Shown here: piece by piece, positions 25,565 through 32,910 of the stretch
How positions within the stretch are numbered: the stretch's first letter is position 1
Layout: each line of letters opens with the position of its first letter
Source: UBA8437 sp963933195
GTDB taxonomy: Bacteria > Planctomycetota > Planctomycetia > Planctomycetales > Planctomycetaceae
DNA: 38,771 nt
Assembly: GCA_963933195.1 (NCBI GenBank)
Contig: CAWVUS010000018.1
Coordinates: 1 to 38,771, forward strand
Direction: 5' to 3'
Made by a program: the position numbers and the translations under genes
Notes under the pieces: model-generated
What the model was told of the DNA's origin: nothing
Databases searched by the model: none
The model's input: the letters and a program-made list of their open reading frames with translations, nothing else

Positions 25565-25676
25565 TGTAGCGAGCTGGGTGTGAAAATCACCAAGTTACCG
25601 GGTGCACGATGGTGATTGGCTACGGTTAGAATACCGGCGGGGCGGGTGAAGCACGGGGCCAACTGGAGGGGACCCG

Positions 25677-26453
25677 ATGGAACGCTCGTGGACGCGCTGC
25701 CTGAGGCACGTCGTGTCGCTACTGACCGACCTGGTCTATCCGCGTCATTGCCCGTTGTGCGGGACAGATGGGCGGGGCGGATTGTGCACTGGCTGTCGAG
25801 GACGGGTGGGCTGCGACCAGCGAAACCGTTGTCGCCGGTGTGGTCAGCCGGCTGGGCCACACGTGGCGGGTGATATTGATACGGGGTGTTCACACTGCCA
25901 TCGCCTGCACCTGGCTTTCCAGGGAGTGGAACGATTGGGGCTCTACGCGGATGGGTTGCGGGAGGCGTGTGTCCGGGGCAAGGGGGCCATCGCCCAGCCG
26001 TTGACCTGGGCGTTGGGTGAGTGGTTCTGGGAGTGCCGGGGTGACGCACTGGCAGTCCTGGAGGCCAACCTGGTGGTGCCGGTTCCACAGCACTGGACGA
26101 AGCGGATCAGCGCGGGGCACAACCAGGCCGAGACGCTGGCGGTGGTGCTGGGCCGCTACTTGCGTGTGCCGGTGGGCAGGCATATACTCCGCAAGACGCG
26201 TCGGACGCCCGACCAGTCGAGCCTGTCGGCCGCCAGTCGCCGAGCGAATCTCAACGATGCGTTTCGCGTCCGGCGGCGAATCAGGCTTGATGGGCTTCAC
26301 GTGTTGCTGGTGGACGATGTCCTGACAACTGGCACAACGCTCCACCAGGCGGCTCGGGCGCTGAGGCAAGGGGGCGTCGGTCGGGTCAGTGTGGCTGTTC
26401 TGGCCGTGGTGCCAGTGGCTGCCAATCGTCCCACCTGTTCACCGGTTGATTGA
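25677..26453 (+). CDS. comF: ComF family phosphoribosyltransferase-fold protein
   Basis: The protein has 258 residues. The N-terminal half has two CxxC zinc-binding clusters (CPLCG...CTGC and CRRCG...CSHC, about 24-73), and the C-terminal half is a type I phosphoribosyltransferase fold with PVPQHWTKRISAGHNQAETLA and the PRPP-loop-like VLLVDDVLTTGTTL (about 206-219). ComF proteins take part in DNA uptake in some species; in others the role is open. A GGAGGGG ribosome site lies before ATG 25677. No other competence gene is visible. The stop is followed 22 bases later by the DUF502 gene. Confidence 0.9.
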   Translation: MERSWTRCLRHVVSLLTDLVYPRHCPLCGTDGRGGLCTGCRGRVGCDQRNRCRRCGQPAGPHVAGDIDTGCSHCHRLHLAFQGVERLGLYADGLREACVRGKGAIAQPLTWALGEWFWECRGDALAVLEANLVVPVPQHWTKRISAGHNQAETLAVVLGRYLRVPVGRHILRKTRRTPDQSSLSAASRRANLNDAFRVRRRIRLDGLHVLLVDDVLTTGTTLHQAARALRQGGVGRVSVAVLAVVPVAANRPTCSPVD

Positions 26454-26475
26454 TTCTAATTCTGGCAATCCGGCG

Positions 26476-27648
26476 ATGGCTCACAATTCTACCGATGATG
26501 TTCCTGCCACGGACTCGCCGACCAAGTCGGGCAAGCGATCGGCAGCCACGAGGTTTTTCCTCCGGGGACTTTCGATCAGCCTGCCGCCGATCTTGACCGT
26601 GGTGATCGTGCTGTGGCTGGCCGAAGGGGTCAACACGTACATCATCCATCCGACCAGCCTGGGCGTGGAGTGGGCCATCGCGAAAGTGATCGATTCGTCG
26701 AAGCCGGTGAAGGATCTCCACGTCGTGGAGGGGGCTCCGCCGTTGCAGGGGTGTGAGACCAATTATCGAGTCAACAGCGAGTTGTTCGATTCGATCACGA
26801 AACGCCGGCGCGACGAGGGGGCGGATGCCATTTCGTCCGAGTGGCTGTTGACCGAGATGGACCAGGTCTATGTCGTGATCAATGTGGAGCGGGCCATTCC
26901 GTATGCCGATCACCAGTTTGTCGTTCGGAACACCACCGCCGGCGAGATGCCTCGAAGTGCCGTTGGGATCTACATGGTGATTGCCCGTTTCCGGCATTTC
27001 CGTGGGCAGTTGTTGCTCAGTGCATTCGCCGTCTCGATTTTGGTCATTGTCCTGTATTTTCTCGGGCAACTGGTCACCAATCGACTGGGTGCGTGGGGTG
27101 TGCGAAAGTTCGAGTCGGCACTGGTCGGACGGGTTCCGCTGGTGAGCAATGTCTACTCGTCGGTCAAGCAGGTCACCGATTTTCTCTTCACGGAGCGGAC
27201 GATCGAGTACAACCGGATCGTGGCGATTGAGTATCCCCGCCGGGGGATCTGGTCGCTGGGTTTTGTGACCGGCGAGAGCATGTTGGAGATGACCGCCGTG
27301 GCTGGGGAACCGCTGGTCACGATCCTGGTCCCCACGTCGCCGATGCCGGTGACCGGTTACACGCTCAACGTTCCCAAGAATGAAATTGTCGACTTGAACA
27401 TCACGATCGACCAGGCCTTTCAGTTCTGCATTTCCTGTGGTGTCCTGGTGCCTGAGAATCAGAAGGTGACGCCCGAATCACTGCAGAAGGCCTTGGCTCT
27501 TCGGTTGACCGGGGATGGGGAACAGTCGGTGGTGACACGGCCATCAGGGGATGTTGCCCAGGTGGAAATGGGCGAGAGTGCAGCCGACGATGACTCTGCC
27601 GTTGCGGATTCTACGGATGGCGGGCCTGCCGAGGGAGAATCGGCGTGA
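26476..27648 (+). CDS. DUF502 family membrane protein with long inter-helix loop
   Basis: The protein has 390 residues from ATG 26476; a GTG at 26389 would overlap comF. Two membrane helices lie at about 31-52 (GLSISLPPILTVVIVLWLAEGV) and 179-200 (LLLSAFAVSILVIVLYFLGQLV). The DUF502 core follows: GRVPLVSNVYSSVKQVTDFL, then a beta-rich domain (VTGESMLEMTAVAGEPLVTILVPTSPMPVTGYT, cytoplasmic by family topology). The loop between helices is about 126 residues, much longer than in most DUF502 proteins. The C-terminal tail is acidic. Function is unknown. The stop overlaps the hemC start (GTGA), implying translational coupling. Confidence 0.88.
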   Translation: MAHNSTDDVPATDSPTKSGKRSAATRFFLRGLSISLPPILTVVIVLWLAEGVNTYIIHPTSLGVEWAIAKVIDSSKPVKDLHVVEGAPPLQGCETNYRVNSELFDSITKRRRDEGADAISSEWLLTEMDQVYVVINVERAIPYADHQFVVRNTTAGEMPRSAVGIYMVIARFRHFRGQLLLSAFAVSILVIVLYFLGQLVTNRLGAWGVRKFESALVGRVPLVSNVYSSVKQVTDFLFTERTIEYNRIVAIEYPRRGIWSLGFVTGESMLEMTAVAGEPLVTILVPTSPMPVTGYTLNVPKNEIVDLNITIDQAFQFCISCGVLVPENQKVTPESLQKALALRLTGDGEQSVVTRPSGDVAQVEMGESAADDDSAVADSTDGGPAEGESA

Positions 27649-28613
27649 CTGATCCGGGGGCTGACGGCACCACGGTGGTTCGGATCGCCACAAGAGCCAG
27701 TCGCCTGGCGCTCTGGCAAGCTCATCACGTTGCTGAACTGCTGCGGCTCTCCGAGCCTGGCGTGAGCGTGGAACTGGTCGAGGTCAGCACCGAGGGGGAT
27801 CGTGACCGGGTTCGCCGGTTGGATGCCATGGGTGGGACGGGCGTGTTCACGCGGGAAGTGCAACAGGTGGTTCTGGACGGTGAAGCCGACCTGGCTGTAC
27901 ACAGCCTGAAGGACCTGCCGACGGTGGCCATCGACGGACTAGTGTTGGCTGGTGTTCCCGGGCGGGCGGAGTCTGGTGATGCGGTGATTGTCGCGCAACC
28001 GGTCGCCTCGCCAGAGACTCTTGATGGAGGTTTGGAGACGATCGGAGTTGGCGCCCGTGTTGGGACTGGCAGCCCGAGACGACAGGCGCAGATTCGTCAT
28101 CGTCGACCAGATCTCGAGGTAGCCGGGATTCGCGGCAACGTGGAAACCCGGTTGAGGAAACTCGACGAGGGGGAGTTTGACGCGGTGGTGCTGGCCGTCG
28201 CTGGACTCGACCGGCTGGAATTGTCCGACCGGATCACGGCCGTGTTGGATCCCGAGATTGTCTTGCCCGCGGTTGGGCAGGGGGCCCTGGGGCTGGAGTG
28301 CCGTGACAGCGATCCGGCGACAATTGGTCGCCTGGAGGCGATCAGCGACTCGACGACCCGACGGGCGACGCTGGCTGAACGTGCGATGCTCGCCCGGTTG
28401 CGTGCCGGTTGCCATGCTCCGGTTGGTGTGCGAAGTGGAGAGACCGACGGTCGACTGTGGCTACACGGTGTTGTGCTTGATTCGGGTGGTACTCAGAGAG
28501 TGGAATCTCGGGCCGAGATGGAAGCCGGGACTGGCGATGACGCCGAGTCACTTGGTGTCGCGGTTGCCGATGAATTGCTGGTTGCTGGAGCCGCCGAGTT
28601 GATTTCCGGTTGA
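27645..28613 (+). CDS. hemC: Porphobilinogen deaminase (hydroxymethylbilane synthase)
   Basis: The protein has 322 residues, normal for HemC, which polymerises four porphobilinogens. Present are the ATRASRLALWQAHHV start, HSLKDLPT (85-93) with the catalytic-loop residues, GTGSPRRQAQI (141-150), GIRGNVETRLRKLD and the cofactor-binding Cys256 in RAGCHAPVGV, to which the dipyrromethane attaches. It starts at GTG 27645 overlapping the DUF502 stop. It is the only clear haem-pathway gene here besides the distant aminomutase-like gene. Confidence 0.96.
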   Translation: MTDPGADGTTVVRIATRASRLALWQAHHVAELLRLSEPGVSVELVEVSTEGDRDRVRRLDAMGGTGVFTREVQQVVLDGEADLAVHSLKDLPTVAIDGLVLAGVPGRAESGDAVIVAQPVASPETLDGGLETIGVGARVGTGSPRRQAQIRHRRPDLEVAGIRGNVETRLRKLDEGEFDAVVLAVAGLDRLELSDRITAVLDPEIVLPAVGQGALGLECRDSDPATIGRLEAISDSTTRRATLAERAMLARLRAGCHAPVGVRSGETDGRLWLHGVVLDSGGTQRVESRAEMEAGTGDDAESLGVAVADELLVAGAAELISG

Positions 28614-28832
28614 TGGCGGCACCGAGAAGTAGGCGTTTTCGGTCAACGGGCGATTCTGGTTTGTTCTCCAGAGCCGGTGTGGTCGCAATTCATGAGCGAC
28701 GTTGGCGGGGTGCAGTGCCTGGGCGATCGGGTGGTCGCAGCCACAGCCCAGGGTGAGCAGAGCTGCCGCCAGACACATCGCGGCGCCAGTGGCACCTGGT
28801 GTTTTGCCATGTGGAACGTGAATGGTTGGCAT
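28548..28832 (-). CDS. Possible small lipoprotein
   Basis: A 94-residue frame that occupies the otherwise empty 310-base gap between hemC and the SDR gene and overlaps the end of hemC by about 66 bases, antisense. From ATG 28832 the start is hydrophilic (one Lys), followed by a hydrophobic core CLAAALLTLG and then GCGC, a lipobox-like site (LTLGC). The rest is polar with no recognised domain (HPANVAHELRPHRLW...). A second start at ATG 28778 would give a compact signal peptide. There is no Shine-Dalgarno before either. It could be a chance frame in GC-rich sequence, so the call is tentative. Confidence 0.42.
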   Translation of the reverse strand: MPTIHVPHGKTPGATGAAMCLAAALLTLGCGCDHPIAQALHPANVAHELRPHRLWRTNQNRPLTENAYFSVPPSTGNQLGGSSNQQFIGNRDTK

Positions 28833-28923
28833 CGGGTCGGCCGAAACGGATCGCGAACGGGGCGAGCCGCGGCAGCTTAGTCGAAGCTGGCGAGAGGCAC
28901 CAAGAGCGTTTCCCGGGCGGGGC

Positions 28924-29706
28924 CTACCAGAGCGTGTAACCGCCGTCGATGACGATCGAGGCACCGGTGACGTAGCGTGAGGCGTCACTGGCCAGGTAGA
29001 CGGCCAGCGGTCCGAGATCCTCAGGTTGTCCGAAGTCTCCGGTGGGCACCTGTTGTTTGAATGTCTCGATGATGGTCGGATTTTGAGCAGCCCATTTGAC
29101 GTTGGGCTCGGTCATGAAACCGCCCGGACAGATGGCGTTGACGGTGACGCCGTGAGGGGCCCAGTCGGCGGCTGTCGCCCGGGTGAAATGGATCACCGCC
29201 GCCTTGGAGGTCTCGTAGCTGCGGCCGCCAATGTCACGGTTGACGACCATGCCCGAGATCGACGCGATGTTGATCACGCGGCCTGTGCCTTCCCGCGCCA
29301 CCATCGCCCCGCCAATCAGCTTGGTGCACAGGAAGGTGCTGTTGAGGTTGAGATCGAGGATTCTCAGCCACTCGTCAAGCGGCATCTCGGTGGTCGGGAT
29401 GTCGATCCGGCGACCGCCGACATTGTTGATCAGGATGTCGATGGGACCGTGGTCCTGGAGCGCTGACTGGCAGGCGGCCTCGCATTGGTCCAGTTGTCCG
29501 ATGTCGGAATTGATGGTGAACGCCTGCTGTCCCCGTTCGCGAATGTCTTCGGCGGTCGCCTCGAGACTCTCGGGGTCGCGACCGACCAGGATCACGTCGG
29601 CCCCGGCCTCCGCACACGCCAGTGACATCTCGCGTCCGAGTCCACGACTGCCCCCCGTGATGAACAGGCGTTTGCCATCAAGTCGAAATCGATCCAGGAC
29701 GTTCAT
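28924..29706 (-). CDS. SDR-family oxidoreductase
   Basis: The protein has 260 residues and is a classical short-chain dehydrogenase/reductase. The nucleotide motif is TGGSRGLG (17-24). ILINNVGG lies near 91-98 in place of NNAG. The catalytic residues are a Ser near 149-151 (IASISG), Tyr164 and Lys168 in SYETSKAA. The C-terminus ends ASIVIDGGYTLW. It is closest to the 3-oxoacyl-ACP reductase/gluconate-dehydrogenase/glucose-dehydrogenase group; the substrate cannot be assigned. It is translationally coupled to rsmD: the SDR ATG overlaps the rsmD stop (ATGA). It is the second gene of an rsmD-SDR unit. Confidence 0.9.
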   Translation of the reverse strand: MNVLDRFRLDGKRLFITGGSRGLGREMSLACAEAGADVILVGRDPESLEATAEDIRERGQQAFTINSDIGQLDQCEAACQSALQDHGPIDILINNVGGRRIDIPTTEMPLDEWLRILDLNLNSTFLCTKLIGGAMVAREGTGRVINIASISGMVVNRDIGGRSYETSKAAVIHFTRATAADWAPHGVTVNAICPGGFMTEPNVKWAAQNPTIIETFKQQVPTGDFGQPEDLGPLAVYLASDASRYVTGASIVIDGGYTLW

Positions 29707-30359
29707 TGGGAGTCACCTTGGTTGTCGGGGATTTCTTCAGGAGGGGGAGGAAAGAGGTTTTCTGGATCGGCTGGCGGTGTGGAGCGGTCAAAAAGATGCA
29801 CGTCCATGTCTTGGACCGTCCAGCAGTCCATCTTGGTCCAGTCATCGGGTATGTCGAATGACGATTCGGTTGGAGTCCTGAGTATCAGTATTGCCTCGTC
29901 GCTGGTGGTGTCCTTGCGAGCGAGCCGTTGCAACGACCGGAATAGTGGTGAGCGATCGATGAGGCGAGGGATCATGGCGAAAGGGGGGTCACAGAAGACC
30001 AGGTCGAATGGCAGCAGGTGGTCAACGTTTTTTGGCCGAAACGAGCAGCGGAGCATGTCCGTTCTCCAGCACAGGCAGTCGTCGACCACTCCGATTCGTT
30101 CGACGTTTTTCTTGAGCACCTCGTGAACTCGCCGTTCCGCTTCAACAAAAACGACCGAACGGGCTCCCCGGCTGAGAGCTTCCAGGCCGATCGTTCCGGT
30201 TCCCGCAAACAGGTCGGCCACCTTTCGGCCGGCCACCAGGTCAAGGTCTTCGAGTCGCTGGAAGAGGATCTCCTTGAGTAGGTCGGGAATCGGCCGGGTG
30301 GTATTGCCCGGTGGCGAGAGAATCTTCCGGCGTCGATACTGTCCGGCTACGATTCTCAA
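29703..30359 (-). CDS. rsmD: 16S rRNA (guanine966-N2)-methyltransferase RsmD
   Basis: The protein has 218 residues. RsmD signatures are RIVAGQYRRRKILSPPG (2-18), TRPIPDLLKEILFQRL (21-36), the SAM motif DLFAGTGTIGLEALSRGA (49-66) and the catalytic DPPF at 124-127. It methylates G966 of 16S rRNA in the decoding region. An AGGAGA ribosome site lies about 7 bases before ATG 30359. No coaD, which often follows rsmD, is present; an SDR gene takes that place. The C-terminal ~30 residues are Pro-rich and extend slightly beyond the usual domain. Confidence 0.95.
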   Translation of the reverse strand: MRIVAGQYRRRKILSPPGNTTRPIPDLLKEILFQRLEDLDLVAGRKVADLFAGTGTIGLEALSRGARSVVFVEAERRVHEVLKKNVERIGVVDDCLCWRTDMLRCSFRPKNVDHLLPFDLVFCDPPFAMIPRLIDRSPLFRSLQRLARKDTTSDEAILILRTPTESSFDIPDDWTKMDCWTVQDMDVHLFDRSTPPADPENLFPPPPEEIPDNQGDSQ

Positions 30360-30545
30360 TGCTGTTTCTCCTGCTGTCGGGGTGATGAATACCCCAAGGT
30401 GACGGGAGTTGGCACGCTCAGCAAGCCCGTCGGGTGTGAATATCCAGCCCCTGTCACGTGGGGCAGGAGGAGATTTGGTGCTGGTCTCGATTGTCCGAAT
30501 ATGGGGTCAACCGGAATAAAGTCACGGAAAAACGTCGAGAATTCG

Positions 30546-30574
30546 TTGACAAATTCGGGCTTCGTGAGTTTACT
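30546..30574 (+). promoter_or_regulatory. Promoter for the HU-like gene
   Basis: TTGACA (30546-30551, perfect), 17-base spacer, TTTACT (30569-30574, 4/6). Start near 30581, giving a leader of about 60 bases with a purine-rich ribosome site (GAGAGAGGAG) before ATG 30641. Confidence 0.6.
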
Positions 30575-30640
30575 ACGCCACCATGTGGGGTGCGTTGGCA
30601 GCCCACACGGATGTCGAGACAACGAGAGAGGAGCTCATAC

Positions 30641-30982
30641 ATGGCTGGTAAGGCGATGACCAAAACCCAAGTTCTGGCGAGCTTGGCCGAATCAACGGGC
30701 CTGTCCAAGGGCCAGGTCAGCGATTTTATTGAGGCGCTCGGATCATTGATCGGAAGCGAACTCAATGCTGGGAACCCCTTCAATGTGCCTGGCTTGATGA
30801 AGGTCACCACCCGAGTCAAGCCGGCAGTTCCGGCTGGTCCGCGGACCAACCCGTTCACGGGCGAGACGAAGATGGGCGAAGCCAAGCCGGCTCAGACCGT
30901 CGTCAAGGTGCGTCCGCTGAAGGGCCTCAAGGATTCTGTGGCGGCACCTGAAGCTCCTCCTGCGGCGAGTTCGCAGTTTTAG
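30641..30982 (+). CDS. HU-like DNA-binding protein (planctomycete-type)
   Basis: The protein has 113 residues from ATG 30641, chosen because of the GGAG site and because the family starts at MAxKAMTK; an upstream in-frame start at 30458 has no family content. The N-terminal helical part (TKTQVLASLAESTGLSKGQVSDFIEALGSLIGSEL) and the beta-arm segment (FNVPGLMKVTTRVKPAVPAGPRTNPFTGET) match HU/IHF (Bac_DNA_binding). The end (KPAQTVVKVRPLKGLKDSV) is typical of the planctomycete/Bdellovibrio-style HU variant. It probably bends and compacts DNA. A short Ala/Pro tail follows. Single-gene transcript with its own promoter and terminator. Confidence 0.9.
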   Translation: MAGKAMTKTQVLASLAESTGLSKGQVSDFIEALGSLIGSELNAGNPFNVPGLMKVTTRVKPAVPAGPRTNPFTGETKMGEAKPAQTVVKVRPLKGLKDSVAAPEAPPAASSQF

Positions 30983-31000
30983 AGAGTCCACTGTTGGGCT

Positions 31001-31049
31001 GGGCGGACGGCCGAGACTATTCGGCCGATCCGCTCCTGGGTAATTTTTT
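31001..31049 (+). terminator. Intrinsic terminator after the HU-like gene
   Basis: Hairpin with arms 31003-31014 and 31021-31033: GCGGA pairs with TCCGC and GGCCGA pairs with TCGGCC around a small internal bulge. A run of six T follows (31044-31049) after about ten bases, a little farther than ideal. Confidence 0.6.
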
Positions 31050-31220
31050 GCCAATCTGGTTTTGCGCGCGCTCGATTGGAGTCTTCCGGACTATCTGGTG
31101 CAGTTGAATCACCGCAAGTGGTTTTACCAGCGTCAGTTAGGACGGAAAATCTGTCGAAGGCACGTTATCCCTGTCGGTTTCTGCTGCGCCAATTGCATCC
31201 AGAGTCGGGTTGTCAGGTAG

Positions 31221-31249
31221 TTGACCGGCGTATCCCGGCTCCTTAGAAT
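31221..31249 (+). promoter_or_regulatory. Promoter for csrA
   Basis: TTGACC (31221-31226, 5/6), 17-base spacer, TAGAAT (31244-31249, 5/6). The transcript would begin near 31256 and carry a leader of about 166 bases before csrA. Confidence 0.6.
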
Positions 31250-31421
31250 GTTTTGCGCCTCGAGTTGGGGCCTCATTCTACGGTCTGATCAAGCGGATGG
31301 CCCTGTTTTGTGGGTCGATTGGGATGTGGGGCGAGGGGCCACGAGGGGCATGTAATGACCCAGGCGGTCATCCGGACTGTTCAGCAGTCGGTTTGGCCGC
31401 ATCCTCACGAGAGACCTGCTG
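31250..31421 (+). promoter_or_regulatory. csrA leader with candidate CsrA-binding GGA sites
   Basis: The leader contains several GGA motifs. One at 31322-31327 reads GGATGT, the core of the known CsrA site (RUACARGGAUGU); another GGATGG is at 31295-31300, and a GGAC is near 31373. Autogenous repression by CsrA is established in other bacteria; here it is an inference from sequence only. Confidence 0.35.
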
Positions 31422-31643
31422 ATGCTGGTTCTGTCCCGCAAGCGGAACGAGAGCATCGTGATTGACGAGAACATCGTGATCACCGTGGTCGAGGTCCGCG
31501 GTGACAAGGTGCGTCTTGGGATCGAGGCTCCGCAGGAGATTCCGATTCACCGCAGTGAAGTGCATGATGCGATTCGCATCGAGCAGTCTGCTGTTGAAGA
31601 GTCGGACGCGGACGCTGAGACGGTCACGACGCCGGAAGGCTGA
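31422..31643 (+). CDS. csrA: Carbon storage regulator CsrA (RsmA), RNA-binding protein
   Basis: The protein has 73 residues. It starts MLVLSRKRNESIVID and continues IVITVVEVRGDKVRLGIEAPQEIPIHRSEVHDAI, the full CsrA core. The RNA-contacting Leu4 and Arg44-equivalent (in IHRSEV) are present. The acidic tail (EESDADAETVT) is an extra ~12 residues. CsrA dimers bind GGA hairpins in mRNA leaders and control translation; in flagellated bacteria it is often linked to fliW, which is absent here. The Shine-Dalgarno before ATG 31422 is weak. It is a single gene, followed by the tRNA-Glu unit. Confidence 0.95.
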   Translation: MLVLSRKRNESIVIDENIVITVVEVRGDKVRLGIEAPQEIPIHRSEVHDAIRIEQSAVEESDADAETVTTPEG

Positions 31644-31723
31644 GACGCGAGGACGGCAGTTGACGTCGTTTCGCGATTCGGTTGTGAGGGGGTGGACGTG
31701 GAAAATGTAGCCGGTATGACGGC

Positions 31724-31751
31724 TTGACATTCCCGTCGATGTACCTAGAGT
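31724..31751 (+). promoter_or_regulatory. Promoter for tRNA-Glu
   Basis: TTGACA (31724-31729, perfect), 16-base spacer, TAGAGT (31746-31751, 4/6). The start near 31758 is about 12 bases before the mature 5' end. Confidence 0.55.
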
Positions 31752-31769
31752 GTGGCCCAAAACCACTGA

Positions 31770-31844
31770 GGCCCCGTCGTCTAGTCAGGCTTAGGACTCC
31801 GGACTTTCGCTCCGGCAACAGGGGTTCAAATCCCCTCGGGGTCA
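31770..31844 (+). tRNA. tRNA-Glu (anticodon UUC)
   Basis: A full cloverleaf can be drawn: acceptor GGCCCCG with CGGGGTC (one G-T wobble), the D-arm, anticodon stem CCGGA/TCCGG around the loop CTTTCGC with anticodon TTC (decodes GAA/GAG), and T-arm AGGGG-TTCAAAT-CCCCT. The discriminator base A is at 31844; CCA is not encoded and must be added after transcription. It has its own promoter and terminator. Confidence 0.93.
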
Positions 31845-31851
31845 CTTCAGT

Positions 31852-31894
31852 CAGCTCTCGTCCTTCCGGAAAATGGTGGGATGAGAGCTGGTTT
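31852..31894 (+). terminator. Intrinsic terminator after tRNA-Glu
   Basis: A 12-bp stem (31852-31863 with 31879-31890, CAGCTCTCGTCC against GGATGAGAGCTG, one G-T pair) with a 15-base loop, followed by GTTTTC. It lies between the tRNA and the converging prenyltransferase gene, whose stop is at 31921. Confidence 0.6.
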
Positions 31895-31920
31895 TCATTT
31901 GGCCAGGAGGTGGGCCCGGC

Positions 31921-32892
31921 TCAGGTCATTGGAACCCATCGTCGGAGCACCAGGGCGGGGATCAAAAGCGAGGCAATGACCAACGCGGGGGCGGTTTCAC
32001 CGGAAGCAGCCAGGGCAAGAGTGGCGTCGATCATGACGAGCGAGAGCAACAGGATTCCCACACCGGATTGCACTCGCTCCGGTCGAGGATCCCGGATTGC
32101 TGCGATCAATCGCCGGTTGATGGAGACGACGATCAGCGCCATTAGCATCAGCACCGATGTCGTGGCGTTTTGATCGATGTCGGCGGTGGCCAGGCCGGCA
32201 AACGTGATCAGGGTGGCCAGGCCAATGTTGATCAGCAGTACAGCGGCCGTCAGTTGCCGTTGATTGCTCGTCCCGGCCTCGTTCCTCGCGAACCAGGTGA
32301 CGCCCGCGATGTAGAGCCCCATTCCGGCGGCGACGTGCAGTGGTGGCCCCTGGTCGAGAGCCTGGAACGAACCGGCGATTGTGGCACCCAGCAGCACATT
32401 GAGGCTGCGGCAGGCCCCCATGGCTATTGGCCCCAGGGGGGTCGATTTCAGCCAGGCGTCGTAGCCCAGCACACACGCAGCCAGTGCGACGGCGATGCAG
32501 AGGCTAGCTGGTGAGCCGGTGTGTTGGGAGACGGCGGCGGCGGCGACCACGCCACCGGACATCAGCAACACTCCAAGAACGATGGCGGCTCCCAGTCGGA
32601 TTTGTCCCGACGGCAAGGGACGGCCTGGCCGTTCCACGGCGTCGCGATCACGATCGAAGACGTCGTTGAAGACCATGCCCGAGAGGTACAATCCGGCCGA
32701 GGCGGCCAGCAGCAGACCGAGCAGCGGCAACCGATCGACACCGACGGCCGGAAGCACCAGCAGGCTGCCCAGCAGAATGTCGGCCAACGCGGTGAAAACC
32801 GTTGGCAGTCGTACCAGTTGTAGCCAGGGGAGCAAAAGCGACGTGGTGGGCTGCGGTGTGGGCTGCGGTGTGGGCTGCGGTGTGGTGGTCAT
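31921..32892 (-). CDS. UbiA-family prenyltransferase
   Basis: The protein has 323 residues with about eight hydrophobic helices. The polyprenyl-diphosphate-binding first Asp motif is NDVFDRDRD (76-84) followed by ERPGRPLPSG, and the second motif region is YDAWLKSTPLGPIAMGACRSLNVLLG (about 154-179), where the usual DxxxD is weak. The family transfers prenyl groups to aromatic acceptors or, in the EboC/SCO3242-type subgroup, has an unassigned acceptor; this protein looks closer to that subgroup. The N-terminus is a PTPQ-type repeat. The gene starts 18 bases after the phosphohexomutase stop, so the two are probably co-transcribed. Confidence 0.85.
   Translation of the reverse strand: MTTTPQPTPQPTPQPTTSLLLPWLQLVRLPTVFTALADILLGSLLVLPAVGVDRLPLLGLLLAASAGLYLSGMVFNDVFDRDRDAVERPGRPLPSGQIRLGAAIVLGVLLMSGGVVAAAAVSQHTGSPASLCIAVALAACVLGYDAWLKSTPLGPIAMGACRSLNVLLGATIAGSFQALDQGPPLHVAAGMGLYIAGVTWFARNEAGTSNQRQLTAAVLLINIGLATLITFAGLATADIDQNATTSVLMLMALIVVSINRRLIAAIRDPRPERVQSGVGILLLSLVMIDATLALAASGETAPALVIASLLIPALVLRRWVPMT
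32848..32883. repeat. 12-base tandem repeat, three copies, in the prenyltransferase N-terminus
   Basis: The unit gtgggctgcggt occurs three times in a row and encodes the PTPQ repeats at residues about 5-16. Its multiple-of-3 length keeps the frame if copy number changes. Confidence 0.8.
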
Positions 32893-32910
32893 GTCAACGT
32901 GTCGGCCAGG

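Noticed and set aside
25627..25632. TAGAAT upstream of comF as a promoter
   Set aside because: No acceptable -35 at 16-18 bases upstream; likewise for TAGAAT at 6376-6381.
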